Assembly: GCF_964253915.1 (NCBI RefSeq)
Contig: NZ_CAXUSG020000004.1
Location: 124,001 to 188,000 of the forward strand
DNA: 64,000 nt
Reading direction: 5' to 3'
Source of the DNA: Metarhizobium sp964253915
GTDB taxonomy: Bacteria > Pseudomonadota > Alphaproteobacteria > Rhizobiales > Rhizobiaceae
Below, piece by piece: positions 16,960 through 26,477 of this stretch. The notes under the pieces were generated by a model that did not search any database, was not told the origin of the DNA, and worked only from the letters and a program-made list of their open reading frames with translations. Position numbers and translations under genes: made by a program. Positions within the stretch are counted from its first letter, which is position 1; the number at the start of each line of letters is the position of its first letter.

Positions 16960-17832
16960 ATGGCGACGTTACACACCCGTTCAGCCGCGCGCCTGATGAT
17001 GGCGCCTTCCGTGCTGCTTCTGCTGGCCTGGATGATCATTCCGCTGGCCATGACGATTTATTTCTCCTTCCTGCGCTACAATCTGTTGATGCCGGGCATG
17101 GAGGAATATGCCGGTTTTTCCAACTACACCTATTTCCTCACCGATCCGGCCTTCTTCACGGCCATCGCCAACACGCTGTTGATCGTGCTCGGCGTGCTGC
17201 TGATCACCGTCGTCGGCGGCATCCTGTTCGCGCTCCTGCTCGACCAGCCGATGTTCGGCCAGGGCATTGTGCGCATCCTCGTCATCGCGCCGTTCTTTGT
17301 CATGCCGACGGTCTCGGCGCTGGTGTGGAAGAACATGTTCATGAACCCGGTCAACGGGTTGTTCGCCTGGATCGCCAAGTCCTTCGGCTTCCAGCCGATC
17401 GACTGGTTCGCCTCCGTGCCGCTGTTCTCGATCATCATCATCGTCGCCTGGCAGTGGCTGCCCTTCGCGACGCTGATCATGCTCACCGCACTGCAATCGC
17501 TCGACGAGGAGCAGAAGGAAGCCGCCGAAATGGACGGCGCCGGCCCCCTGTCGAAATTCTTCTACATCATCCTGCCGCATATGGCCCGCGCCATCACCGT
17601 GGTGATCCTGATCCAGACGATCTTCCTGCTCTCGGTTTTCGCCGAAATCCTCGTGACCACCAATGGCGGTCCCGGCATCCAGAGCACGAACCTCACCTAC
17701 CTGGTCTATGCGCAGGCGCTTTTGCAGTTCGATATCGGCGGGGCATCGGCGGGTGGCATCGTCGCGGTGGTGCTGGCCAATATCGTCGCCTTCTTCCTCG
17801 TCCGCCTCATCGGCAAGAATCTGGAGGCCTGA
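16960..17832 (+). CDS. smoF: Polyol ABC transporter permease
   Basis: The 290-residue protein is a binding-protein-dependent permease of the MalF type with six predicted membrane segments and the EAA loop (EEQKEAAEMDGAGPLSKFFY, near residue 190). ATG at 16960 is chosen; an earlier GTG at 16924 lacks a ribosome site and lies just after the terminator. It is separated from the next permease gene by three bases. It forms the inner-membrane channel with the SmoG-like protein. Confidence 0.8.
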   Translation: MATLHTRSAARLMMAPSVLLLLAWMIIPLAMTIYFSFLRYNLLMPGMEEYAGFSNYTYFLTDPAFFTAIANTLLIVLGVLLITVVGGILFALLLDQPMFGQGIVRILVIAPFFVMPTVSALVWKNMFMNPVNGLFAWIAKSFGFQPIDWFASVPLFSIIIIVAWQWLPFATLIMLTALQSLDEEQKEAAEMDGAGPLSKFFYIILPHMARAITVVILIQTIFLLSVFAEILVTTNGGPGIQSTNLTYLVYAQALLQFDIGGASAGGIVAVVLANIVAFFLVRLIGKNLEA

Positions 17833-17835
17833 GCC

Positions 17836-18666
17836 ATGGCACGCAAGGTTACCACACGCCGCAAACTGGTCATGACCGCCATCGCCTGGGTGCTCGGCAT
17901 GATGATCTTCTTCCCGATCCTCTGGACCTTCCTGACCAGCTTCAAGACGGAGGCCGATGCGATCGCCTCGCCGCCGCAGTTCCTGTTCTTCCACTGGACA
18001 TTGGAAAACTATCACGAGGTGCAGTCGCGCTCGGATTATTTCAAGCACTTCTCCAACTCGGTGATCATTTCCTTCGGCTCGACGCTAATCGGCCTGATCA
18101 TCGCCATCCCATCCGCCTGGGCGATGGCATTCGCGCCGACGAAGAAGACCAAGGACATCCTGATGTGGATGCTCTCCACCAAGATGATGCCGCCGGTCGG
18201 CGCGTTGATCCCGATCTACCTGCTGTTCCAGAGCACCGGCCTGCTCGACAGCCGCATCGGCCTCGTCATGGTGCTCACCCTCATCAACCTGCCGATCATC
18301 GTCTGGATGCTCTACACCTACTTCAAGGAAATCCCCGGCGAGATCCTCGAAGCGGCGCGCATGGACGGGGCGTCGCTGATGAAGGAAATCGCCTATGTGC
18401 TGACACCGATGGCGGTGCCGGGTATTGCCTCGACGCTGCTGCTCAACATCATCCTGGCTTGGAACGAGGCCTTCTGGACCCTCAACCTGACGGCCTCGAA
18501 GGCGGCGCCGCTCACCACCTTCATCGCCTCCTATTCCAGCCCGGAAGGTCTGTTCTACGCCAAGCTTTCGGCGGCATCGACCATGGCGATCGCACCGATC
18601 CTCATCCTCGGCTGGTTCAGCCAGAAGCAACTCGTTCGCGGCCTCACCTTTGGCGCGGTTAAATAA
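17836..18666 (+). CDS. smoG: Polyol ABC transporter permease
   Basis: A 276-residue MalG-type permease with six membrane segments and an EAA motif (EIPGEILEAARMDGASLMKE, near residue 165). It starts three bases after the SmoF-like stop and ends 11 bases before the ATPase gene. Paired with the SmoF-like subunit it forms the membrane pore of the sugar-alcohol importer. Confidence 0.85.
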   Translation: MARKVTTRRKLVMTAIAWVLGMMIFFPILWTFLTSFKTEADAIASPPQFLFFHWTLENYHEVQSRSDYFKHFSNSVIISFGSTLIGLIIAIPSAWAMAFAPTKKTKDILMWMLSTKMMPPVGALIPIYLLFQSTGLLDSRIGLVMVLTLINLPIIVWMLYTYFKEIPGEILEAARMDGASLMKEIAYVLTPMAVPGIASTLLLNIILAWNEAFWTLNLTASKAAPLTTFIASYSSPEGLFYAKLSAASTMAIAPILILGWFSQKQLVRGLTFGAVK

Positions 18667-18677
18667 GGAAGACAGAC

Positions 18678-19688
18678 ATGGGCAGCATTTCCCTTCAAAA
18701 AGTCTCCAAGGTCTTCGGCGAAGCCAAGGTCATCCCGTCGATCGACCTCGACATCAACAACGGCGAGTTCGTCGTCTTCGTCGGCCCTTCCGGCTGTGGC
18801 AAGTCGACGTTGCTGCGGCTGATCGCAGGCCTTGAGGATGTCTCAGGCGGCAAGATCGTCATCGACGGCAAGGATGCCACCGAAACCGCGCCTTCGGAGC
18901 GGCGCCTGTCGATGGTGTTCCAGTCCTATGCGCTTTATCCGCATATGAGCGTGCGCGGCAACATCGCCTTCCCGCTGAAGATGGCCGGCATGCCGAAGGA
19001 GGAAATCGACAAGAAGGTCAGCGACGCAGCCCGCGTCCTGAACCTCACCGATTACCTCGAACGCAAGCCGCGGCAGCTCTCCGGCGGCCAGCGCCAGCGT
19101 GTGGCCATCGGCCGGGCGATCGTCCGCCAGCCCTCCGCCTTCCTGTTCGACGAACCGCTGTCGAACCTCGACGCGGCGCTGCGCGTCAACATGCGCCTGG
19201 AGATCAGCGAGTTGCACCAGCAGCTGAAGACAACGATGATCTACGTCACCCACGACCAGGTGGAAGCCATGACCATGGCCGACAAGATCGTCGTGCTCAA
19301 CCGTGGCAATATCGAGCAGGTCGGCTCGCCGCTGGAGCTCTATCGCAGTCCGCGCAACCTCTTCGTCGCCGGGTTCATCGGTTCGCCGAAGATGAACCTG
19401 ATCTCCGGTGCTTATGCGAAATCGCTCAATGCCGCCACCATCGGCATCCGCCCTGAACATGTCAGCCTGTCGACGGAAAGCGGCGACTGGCGCGGAACGG
19501 TGACCGTCGCCGAACATCTGGGCTCCGATACCTTCCTGCACGTCAATGCCGACAATATCGGCCCGGTGACCGTGCGTGCCGGCGGTGAATTTAATGTCAC
19601 GCACGGCGATACGGTGTTCATCACGCCTGACAAGAGCCGTATCCACCGCTTCGACGACAAGGGGCTGGCGATACCAGCGACGGCCTGA
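18678..19688 (+). CDS. smoK: Polyol ABC transporter ATPase
   Basis: The 336-residue protein is a MalK/UgpC-type ATPase: Walker A GPSGCGKST (36-44), signature LSGGQRQR, Walker B AFLFDEPLSNLD and switch His in VTHDQVEAMT, followed by a C-terminal TOBE-type domain (about 240-336). It drives the SmoFG-like permease. GGAAG precedes the ATG. It ends before a repeat-rich intergenic region that separates it from the mannitol dehydrogenase gene. Confidence 0.85.
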   Translation: MGSISLQKVSKVFGEAKVIPSIDLDINNGEFVVFVGPSGCGKSTLLRLIAGLEDVSGGKIVIDGKDATETAPSERRLSMVFQSYALYPHMSVRGNIAFPLKMAGMPKEEIDKKVSDAARVLNLTDYLERKPRQLSGGQRQRVAIGRAIVRQPSAFLFDEPLSNLDAALRVNMRLEISELHQQLKTTMIYVTHDQVEAMTMADKIVVLNRGNIEQVGSPLELYRSPRNLFVAGFIGSPKMNLISGAYAKSLNAATIGIRPEHVSLSTESGDWRGTVTVAEHLGSDTFLHVNADNIGPVTVRAGGEFNVTHGDTVFITPDKSRIHRFDDKGLAIPATA

Positions 19689-19705
19689 ATGGCGTACCGC
19701 TTTTG

Positions 19706-19842
19706 CCCCTCACCCTAACCCTCTCCCCGCGTGCGGGGAGAGGGGACGTGCCACACCCGACGTCGAGCATGGCGGAGAGCGTGCGGCATACCCCTTCTCC
19801 CCGTTGTGACGGGGAGAAGGTGCCGGCAGGCGGATGAGGGGC
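19706..19842. repeat. Rhizobial-type palindromic intergenic repeat
   Basis: The segment begins CCCCTCACCCTAACCCTC and ends GGATGAGGGGC, giving terminal inverted repeats, with internal hairpins CTCCCCGC-GTG-CGGGGAG and CTTCTCCCCGTTGTGACGGGGAGAAG-type pairing. Such mosaics are common between genes in Rhizobiaceae genomes. A related element occurs at 33590-33786. Confidence 0.7.
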
Positions 19843-19916
19843 TTGTCAACAAGCTGAAGGCAACCTCTCGCCGCCTTCTCAACTACGACCAGACGACTCC
19901 TGATGAGGACCGTGAC

Positions 19917-21398
19917 ATGACCTGTAAACTTTCGCTCGCAACCCTCAAAGAGGCTTCCGCCACTGCCGCCGTGCCGGCTTATGACCGGGCCTCACTCTCC
20001 GCCGGCATCGTGCATTTCGGCGTCGGCAACTTCCATCGCGCGCACCAGGCCGTGTATCTCGATGATCTCTTCAATGCTGGAGACGATCACGACTGGGCGA
20101 TCGTCGGCGCGGGCGTTTTGCCCTCCGACGCGGTGATGCGCGACAAGCTTGCGGCGCAGGACTTTCTGACGACCGTCGTCGAACAGGACAACAACAAGAC
20201 GGCAGCGCGCATCACCAGCCCCATGGTCGACATCCTGCCGACGGGCGACGCCAAGGCGATCATCGCCAGGCTTGCCGACCCGCAGATCCGTATCGTCTCG
20301 ATGACCATCACCGAAGGCGGTTATTTCATCGATGCGTCCGGCAAGTTCAATCCCGGTCATCCGTCCATCGTTTCCGATGGCAACAACCCATCGGCGCCGA
20401 AAACCGTGTTCGGCCTCGTCGTTGCCGGTCTCAAGGCGCGCCGGGCGGCGGGGATAACGCCGTTCACGGTGATGTCCTGCGATAACATTCCCCACAACGG
20501 CAAGGTCACCGCGGCGGCGGTGATCGGCACGGCCCGGCTTTCCGATCCTGCCTTTGCGGACTGGATCGCCGGAAACGTCGCTTTCCCGAACGGCATGGTC
20601 GACCGCATCACCCCGGCGACCGGCCAGCGGGAGATCGATTTCCTGCGGAACGAATTCGGCATCGAGGACCAGTGGCCGGTCTTCTGCGAGGAGTTCAAGC
20701 AATGGGTGCTGGAGGACAATTTCCCGAGCGGCCGGCCGCGGCTGGAAAAGGTCGGCGTGCAGTTCGTGCCCGACGTGACGCCCTACGAACACATGAAGAT
20801 CCGCATCCTCAACGGCGGCCATGCGGCGATCGCCTATCCGGCAGCTTTGATGGATATTCATTTCGTGCATGAAGCCATGGAGGAGCCGCTGATCCGCGCC
20901 TTCCTCGCCAAGCTGGAGCGCGACGAAATCATCCCGGTCATCCCGCCGGTGCCCGATACCGACCTCGACGCCTATTTCCAGCTGATCGAGCGCCGTTTCC
21001 TCAACCCGAAGATCGGCGACACCATTCCGCGTCTGGCGCAGGACGGATCGAATCGCCAGCCGAAATTCATCCTGCCGTCGACTGCCGATCGTTTGGCGCG
21101 CGGTGAGGACATCGTCGGCCTGTCGCTGGTTTCGGCGCTCTGGTGCCGCTACTTCGAAGGTACGTCCGACAGCGGCAAGCAGATCGTCTTCAACGATGCC
21201 AGTGCCGAGCGGCTGCATGCCGCTGCAGTGAAGGCAAAGGACAACCCCGACGAGTTCCTGGCGCTTGGCGACATCTTCGGCGACGTCGCCAAATCGGATC
21301 TTTTCCGCAAACGCTTTGCGCATGCGCTGAAAACGCTGTGGCAGCAAGGCACGCGCAAGACGCTTCAGCTTTACCTCGACGGACAACTGGCTTCATGA
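19917..21398 (+). CDS. mtlK: Mannitol 2-dehydrogenase-family polyol dehydrogenase
   Basis: The 493-residue protein is a long-chain polyol dehydrogenase that oxidises D-mannitol to fructose or D-arabinitol to xylulose with NAD. The N-terminal nucleotide fold is marked by GIVHFGVGNFHRAHQAVY (30-47), and KVGVQFVPDVTPYEHMKIRI plus LNGGHAAIAY mark the catalytic half with the expected Lys, Asn and His. The ATG at 19917 after TGATGAGGAC is chosen; a longer frame runs into the palindromic repeat and is rejected. It belongs to the polyol operon and is followed by a HAD phosphatase and a sugar kinase. Confidence 0.85.
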   Translation: MTCKLSLATLKEASATAAVPAYDRASLSAGIVHFGVGNFHRAHQAVYLDDLFNAGDDHDWAIVGAGVLPSDAVMRDKLAAQDFLTTVVEQDNNKTAARITSPMVDILPTGDAKAIIARLADPQIRIVSMTITEGGYFIDASGKFNPGHPSIVSDGNNPSAPKTVFGLVVAGLKARRAAGITPFTVMSCDNIPHNGKVTAAAVIGTARLSDPAFADWIAGNVAFPNGMVDRITPATGQREIDFLRNEFGIEDQWPVFCEEFKQWVLEDNFPSGRPRLEKVGVQFVPDVTPYEHMKIRILNGGHAAIAYPAALMDIHFVHEAMEEPLIRAFLAKLERDEIIPVIPPVPDTDLDAYFQLIERRFLNPKIGDTIPRLAQDGSNRQPKFILPSTADRLARGEDIVGLSLVSALWCRYFEGTSDSGKQIVFNDASAERLHAAAVKAKDNPDEFLALGDIFGDVAKSDLFRKRFAHALKTLWQQGTRKTLQLYLDGQLAS

Positions 21399-21419
21399 GC
21401 GGGAGGTTCGATCGGCGCC

Positions 21420-22097
21420 ATGGCGGCATCAGGCAAAAAACTGGTCATCTTCGATTGCGACGGCGTGCTCGTCGATAGCGAGCCCGTGTCCATCAGCGTG
21501 CTGGTCGAGGCCATGCGCGAGATCGGCGCCGATATCGACGAGGCCGGCGCCTATGACCGGTTTCTTGGCCGCAGCCTGGCGGCGGTGACCGATTATCTCA
21601 AGGACGAGTGCGGGCTGGCCGTCGGCCAGGCCTTTCTCGACCGGATCCGCCACAATCTCTATGACCGCTTCCGGCACGAGTTGAAACCAATACCGGGTAT
21701 TGCCGAAACGCTGGATACCTTGCCGATCCGGCGCTGCGTCGCCTCTTCCAGCCAGATGGAGCGTATCCGCCTGTCGCTCACCGTCACCGGCCTGATCGAC
21801 CGGCTCGACCCCGATATCTTTTCGGCGCAGATGGTGGCGCGCGGCAAGCCGGCGCCGGATCTCTTCCTGCATGCCGCCCGGCATATGGAGACGGCGCCGG
21901 AGGATTGCATCGTTATCGAGGACAGCCCGGCCGGCGTGGAAGCGGCGCGGGCGGCGGGCATGACCGTCTTTGTTTTCGCAGGCGGGACGCATGCTTCCCA
22001 GCTTTCCTACCGCAACCAGATCGAGGCGTTGCAGCCCGAGATCGTGTTTGACGCGATGCCGGATTTGTTACACCTTGTCCAAAAATACCAGATGTAG
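21420..22097 (+). CDS. HAD-superfamily sugar phosphatase-like hydrolase
   Basis: A 225-residue HAD-IA (beta-phosphoglucomutase/2-deoxyglucose-6-phosphatase-like) protein. The nucleophile motif is FDCDGVLVDSEP (10-21), motif II is ASSSQ, and motif III/IV is GKPAPDLFLHAA ... VIEDSPAGVEAA. It probably dephosphorylates or isomerises a sugar phosphate. It lies between mannitol dehydrogenase and an FGGY kinase, a frequent arrangement in rhizobial polyol loci. Substrate unknown. Confidence 0.8.
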   Translation: MAASGKKLVIFDCDGVLVDSEPVSISVLVEAMREIGADIDEAGAYDRFLGRSLAAVTDYLKDECGLAVGQAFLDRIRHNLYDRFRHELKPIPGIAETLDTLPIRRCVASSSQMERIRLSLTVTGLIDRLDPDIFSAQMVARGKPAPDLFLHAARHMETAPEDCIVIEDSPAGVEAARAAGMTVFVFAGGTHASQLSYRNQIEALQPEIVFDAMPDLLHLVQKYQM

Positions 22098-22115
22098 GGA
22101 CGGGAATTCATCCTG

Positions 22116-23699
22116 ATGCGTGATCACGTGGTTGCGGTGGACGTGGGCACCGGCAGTGCGCGGGCCGGCGTTTTCGATGCCAGGGGCACGCTGCTTGCCA
22201 AGGCCGAACACCCGATCCTGATGAACCGGCCGCAGGAAAACCACGCCGAACATTCGTCCGAAGATATCTGGTCCGCCGTTTGTACAGCGGTTCGTGCCGC
22301 CATGCATGTTGCGGGCCTCACTGCGGGGCGTGTTGCCGCCCTCGGGTTCGACGCCACATGCTCGCTGGTGGTGCGTGATGGAGAAGGGCTTCCGGTTGCC
22401 GTGTCTACCGGCGGCGAGAGCCGATTCGACACCATCGTCTGGCTCGACCACCGGGCGGTGAAGGAGGCGGATTATTGCACCGCGACCGCGCACCGGGTGA
22501 TGGAATATTCCGGCCAGTTCATGTCGCCGGAAATGCAGATGCCGAAGCTGATGTGGCTGAAGGCCAACCTGCCGGCAAGCTGGCAGGCTGCTTGCTATTT
22601 TTTCGATCTTTCCGATTTCCTCGTCTGGAAAACGACCGGCAGCCTGTTGCGGTCGCGCTGCACGCTGACATCGAAATGGAATTATCTCGCCCACGAGGCC
22701 TCCGGCTGGCAGGAAGATTTCCTCGGGCTGATCGGGCTCGAGGATCTTTGCGAACGGGGAAACCTACCGCCGGAAACATTGCCGGTTGGCCAGAGTGCCG
22801 GCCATCTCACGGCCGAGGCGGCCGACGCGCTGGGGCTCGATACGGATTGCTGCGTCTCTGCCGGCATGGTGGATGCGTATGCCGGCGCGCTCGGCGTGCT
22901 CGGCGCTTTTGCGGGCGACCCTGACGTGCTGGATCGTCAGCTCGGGCTGATCGCCGGCACGTCGAGCTGCCTTGTCAGCCTGTCGGCGACGCGCAAGCCG
23001 ACCCGTGGTCTTTGGGGGCCTTATTTCGAGGCGGTGTTGCCGGAGCGGTGGCTGGTCGAAGGCGGTCAATCGGCGGCCGGTGCGCTACTCGATCATATCG
23101 TCCGCATGCATGCCGCGGGCGGCGAACCGAACACGGCTTTGCATCAACGCATCATTGCGCGCGTGCAGGAACTGCGGCAGTCGGAAGGCGCGGAATTCGC
23201 TGGCCGCATCCATATCCTGCCGGATTTTCACGGCAACCGTTCGCCGTCTGCCGATCCGCACGCCGTCGGTGTCATCAGCGGTTTGACGCTCGATGCATCC
23301 TTCGACGGGCTTTGCCGCCTCTATTGGCGTGCCTGCGTTTCGATCGTGCTCGGCATCCGCCATATCCTCGAAACGATGAAGGATTACGGATACGAGCCCG
23401 AAACGCTGCATGTGACCGGCGGGCAGGCGAGGAACCCGCTGATGACGGAGCTTTATCCCGATGTCACCGGCTGCCGTGTCGTCGTGCCCGACATGAACGA
23501 GGCGGTGCTGCTTGGCACGGCCATGGGTGCGGCCGCCGCCAGCGGCCTGCATGCCGATCTCGTTGCTGCGGGGCAGGGCATGATGTCTGCCGGCACCGAA
23601 CGCCTGCCGGATCCGCAGCGGCAGGCGTTGTATGATCGCGATTATCGCCGCTTCCTCGCCATGCTACGGCACCGCGCCGAGCTGGAAGCGATGGAGTAG
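22116..23699 (+). CDS. FGGY-family carbohydrate kinase (D-ribulokinase-like)
   Basis: The 527-residue kinase has the FGGY fold: N-terminal phosphate-binding VDVGTGSARAGVFD (8-21) and C-terminal adenosine motif VTGGQARNPLMTELYPD. The signature TCSLV (near residue 85) is the one reported for D-ribulose-specific members, so D-ribulose (or D-xylulose) is a better guess than L-ribulose or glycerol. It is 18 bases downstream of the HAD gene and ends the polyol operon; the convergent aldehyde dehydrogenase stops eight bases away. It would phosphorylate the ketose made by the dehydrogenase. Confidence 0.8.
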   Translation: MRDHVVAVDVGTGSARAGVFDARGTLLAKAEHPILMNRPQENHAEHSSEDIWSAVCTAVRAAMHVAGLTAGRVAALGFDATCSLVVRDGEGLPVAVSTGGESRFDTIVWLDHRAVKEADYCTATAHRVMEYSGQFMSPEMQMPKLMWLKANLPASWQAACYFFDLSDFLVWKTTGSLLRSRCTLTSKWNYLAHEASGWQEDFLGLIGLEDLCERGNLPPETLPVGQSAGHLTAEAADALGLDTDCCVSAGMVDAYAGALGVLGAFAGDPDVLDRQLGLIAGTSSCLVSLSATRKPTRGLWGPYFEAVLPERWLVEGGQSAAGALLDHIVRMHAAGGEPNTALHQRIIARVQELRQSEGAEFAGRIHILPDFHGNRSPSADPHAVGVISGLTLDASFDGLCRLYWRACVSIVLGIRHILETMKDYGYEPETLHVTGGQARNPLMTELYPDVTGCRVVVPDMNEAVLLGTAMGAAAASGLHADLVAAGQGMMSAGTERLPDPQRQALYDRDYRRFLAMLRHRAELEAME

Positions 23700-23707
23700 C
23701 GCCGCCC

Positions 23708-25183
23708 TCAGGGCTTGATGTACCAGCCCCACGGCTCTTCGCTGTTGAAGCGGGTGATCTGCTTGGTTTCCAGATAGTTGGACAGGCCCCAATGGCCGAG
23801 CTCACGGCCGATGCCCGACTGCTTGTAGCCGCCCCAGGGCGCTTCGACGAAGGTCGGCTGCGAGCAGTTGATCCAGACGATGCCGGCCCGGAAGGCACGG
23901 GCGACGCGTTCGCAGCGCGCCTCGTCCTTCGACATGACGGCGGCGGCGAGGCCGAAGCGGCTGTCATTGGCGAGCCGGATGGCCTCCGCCTCGTCGCTGA
24001 ACGGCTTGACGCAGACGACCGGGCCGAAGATCTCCTCCTTCCAGACGAAATTGTCTTCCGTCATGTCGGTCAACACCGTCGGCTCCAGGTAATAGCCGGT
24101 GTTGAGATCGGCCGGCCGCGCGCCACCCGTGGCAACCCTGGCACCTTCGGCTTTACCCTTGTCGATGGCGGCGAGGATCTTTTCATACTGGCCTTTCGAA
24201 ACGATCGGGCCGAGCAGCGTGCCGTCGTCCAGGCCATTGCCGATCCTGATCTTCTTCGCCTCTTCTGTCAGCCGCGTCAGCACTGCATCGTAAATCGGCG
24301 CCTCGATCAGCACGCGCGAGGTGGCGGAGCAGACCTGGCCCTGGTTCCAGAAAATGCCGAACATGATCCATTCGACGGCCTTTTCGATGTCGCTGTCGGC
24401 AAAGACGACGAAGGGCGACTTGCCGCCGAGTTCGAGACTGACCTTCTTGATGTCCTCGGCGCCCGCCATCATCACCTTGCGGCCGGTCGGCACCGAGCCG
24501 GTGAAGGCGAGTTTGTCGACCAGTGGATGCTGCGTCAGCGGTTGGCCGGCTTCCGGGCCTGTGCCGGTGACGATATTGAGCACACCCTTGGGCAAGCCGA
24601 CCTCTTCGGCGATGACGCCGAGTTCAAGCGAGGTGAGCGGGGTCAGCTCCGACGGTTTCAGCACCATTGTGCAGCCGGCGGCCAGCGCCGGCGCCACCTT
24701 CCACGCCACCATCAGCAGCGGATAGTTCCACGGCGTGATGGCGCCGACGACGCCGAGCGGTTCGCGCACCGCCTTGGCCGAAAAGCGCGGTTCGCCAAGC
24801 GTGATTGCCTCTTCTGCGCCGTCAAGCTCTTCGGCCAGGCCGGCATAATAGGCAAAGCAACCGGCGACGTCGTCCATGTCCCAGGCGGCTTCCGGCAGCG
24901 GCTTGCCGTTGTCCTTCACCTCCAGGCGGGCAAGGAAATCCTTCTTTTCAATGACCTTGTCGGCGATGGCGCGCAGATAGACGGCGCGCTCCTTGCCGGA
25001 AAGTTTTGGCCAGGGGCCGGTGTCGAAGGCGGCGCGTGCAGCCTTGACGGCAGCATCGATATCGTCTGCCGTGCCGGCCGGTGCCTTGTGAAACACTTCC
25101 TCCGTGGCGGGATTGATGACGTCGAAACTGCCGCCCTTGGCGGGAGCCGTCCATGCGCCATTGATGTAAAGCTTGTCCTGCAT
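23708..25183 (-). CDS. Betaine-aldehyde/aminoaldehyde dehydrogenase-like ALDH
   Basis: The 491-residue enzyme is a full-length ALDH with catalytic Cys in GQVCSATSR, Glu in LELGGKSP and Asn in ITPWNYP. The sequence trend (YINGAWTAP, WNQGQVCSATSR, WINCSQPTFVEAPWGGYKQS) is that of the betaine aldehyde/aminoaldehyde dehydrogenase group acting on omega-aminoaldehydes. GGGGAAGACG precedes the ATG. It lies 13 bases downstream of a glycosyltransferase gene on the same strand and so belongs to that small operon, opposite the PotFGHI-type importer. An aminoaldehyde from polyamine breakdown is a plausible substrate. Confidence 0.8.
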   Translation of the reverse strand: MQDKLYINGAWTAPAKGGSFDVINPATEEVFHKAPAGTADDIDAAVKAARAAFDTGPWPKLSGKERAVYLRAIADKVIEKKDFLARLEVKDNGKPLPEAAWDMDDVAGCFAYYAGLAEELDGAEEAITLGEPRFSAKAVREPLGVVGAITPWNYPLLMVAWKVAPALAAGCTMVLKPSELTPLTSLELGVIAEEVGLPKGVLNIVTGTGPEAGQPLTQHPLVDKLAFTGSVPTGRKVMMAGAEDIKKVSLELGGKSPFVVFADSDIEKAVEWIMFGIFWNQGQVCSATSRVLIEAPIYDAVLTRLTEEAKKIRIGNGLDDGTLLGPIVSKGQYEKILAAIDKGKAEGARVATGGARPADLNTGYYLEPTVLTDMTEDNFVWKEEIFGPVVCVKPFSDEAEAIRLANDSRFGLAAAVMSKDEARCERVARAFRAGIVWINCSQPTFVEAPWGGYKQSGIGRELGHWGLSNYLETKQITRFNSEEPWGWYIKP

Positions 25184-25196
25184 CGTCTTCCCCGAT

Positions 25197-26459
25197 TTAT
25201 GTCAGAATGGCCAGAATTTCGCTGGCGGCGCGTTTTGCGCCTGCTGCCGCCTTCATGCGTGCCGCGTTTTCCCGCAGACGGGTTTTCATGGCATCATCAT
25301 CCAGAAGCGTCTGAATGGACGCTTTCAATTCGTCTTCGTTCCAGCGATAGCGGTTCAGGCTCTTTCCGACGCCGGTTTCTTCGGCGCGGCGGGCGTTGTC
25401 GTGGCCGTCCCAGCAATAGGGCATGACGATTGACGGGACGCCGAAATACAGCGCTTCGCAAAAACTGTTGTTGCCGCCATGGTGGATGAAAAGGCTGGAG
25501 CTTTCGACCACGGAAGGCTGCGGAAACCAATCGTCCAGATAGACATTGTCCGGCACAAGGCTGTAATCGTCACGCCATGGTCCGACATTGACGAGGAACC
25601 GATAAGGCAGGTCGGAGAAGGTGGCGATCATCCGCTTGATCATCGCCACGTCCATGGCACCCAGGCTGCCGAAGCTGACATAGATCACCGGCTTGTCCTG
25701 CCGGGCCGCAAAGGCCGGCATCGCATACGGCGCCTCGTGGCGCACACAGCCGTCGAGATAGACGAAGCGTTGCGGATCGAGCGGTTCGACACGGTCGAAA
25801 CGGACAATTTCCGGCGACAGCAGCAGGTTGAGATAGGGCGATGCTTCCAAAAATTCGTTAGCCGGCAGGGGCTTGTGGCCGCTTTCGGCAAGGAAGCCGT
25901 TCATGCGCTTGTGCGCCGGCGCCGTTGCCTTCGTGTAGCGCTCGGAAAAGCGCTGCCAGTCCGGTCCCGGCGTTGCGGAACAACCGGAAAGGTAAGGCGG
26001 AACTTTCCTATCCGGCAGTTCCGTCTCGGCGCAGGAGATGATCCTGACCCATGGCACGCCGGCATTGGCGATCGCCGGAAACATCACGACGTTGTCGAGC
26101 ACGATGGCGGCGGGTTTCAACTGCCCCAGCAAGTGCCGCAGCGGCTCCTCGACCTCGATGGCGGTATCGACGATGGCTTCCCAGGTCGGGCCGACGTAAC
26201 TTTCGACCTGCTCCAGCGGGCTCTGGCGAAAGGCGTCCTGATGGCGGTTGATGAAATCCGTCCAATCGGTCGATTTCGCCTTGGCCCCGGTCGCCAGATG
26301 ATATTCGGCAAAGCCGTATTCGCTGAAGATGCCCTGGAAGCCGGGGTGACAGATGAAGACGGGGCGGGCGCCCAGCCGCCGCAGTTCCTGGGCGATGCCG
26401 ACGCAATTTAGCGCTGCGCCATAACTTGCTTCCGGAAACAGGGCGATGGTCTTGGACAT
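25197..26459 (-). CDS. GT1-type glycosyltransferase (MGT-like), copy A
   Basis: The 420-residue protein is a GT-B fold, family-1 type transferase. Its N-terminal part is an acceptor domain (SKTIALFPEASYGAALN...), and the C-terminal half carries the donor motif region IHHGGNNSFCEALYFGVPSI followed by PYCWDGHDNA, equivalent to the HGGxNS...P...DQxxNA signature of UDP-sugar enzymes. No signal peptide. The ATG at 26459 is chosen over TTG at 26462. By eye it is about half identical to the protein at 31555-32847. It shares a strand with the FCD regulator (18 bases upstream) and the ALDH. Confidence 0.75.
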   Translation of the reverse strand: MSKTIALFPEASYGAALNCVGIAQELRRLGARPVFICHPGFQGIFSEYGFAEYHLATGAKAKSTDWTDFINRHQDAFRQSPLEQVESYVGPTWEAIVDTAIEVEEPLRHLLGQLKPAAIVLDNVVMFPAIANAGVPWVRIISCAETELPDRKVPPYLSGCSATPGPDWQRFSERYTKATAPAHKRMNGFLAESGHKPLPANEFLEASPYLNLLLSPEIVRFDRVEPLDPQRFVYLDGCVRHEAPYAMPAFAARQDKPVIYVSFGSLGAMDVAMIKRMIATFSDLPYRFLVNVGPWRDDYSLVPDNVYLDDWFPQPSVVESSSLFIHHGGNNSFCEALYFGVPSIVMPYCWDGHDNARRAEETGVGKSLNRYRWNEDELKASIQTLLDDDAMKTRLRENAARMKAAAGAKRAASEILAILT

Positions 26460-26477
26460 CAATGAACCGACAAAATC

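Noticed and set aside
19731..19916. N-terminal extension of mannitol dehydrogenase
   Set aside because: It reads through the palindromic repeat and does not resemble the family; the ATG at 19917 has a suitable upstream sequence.
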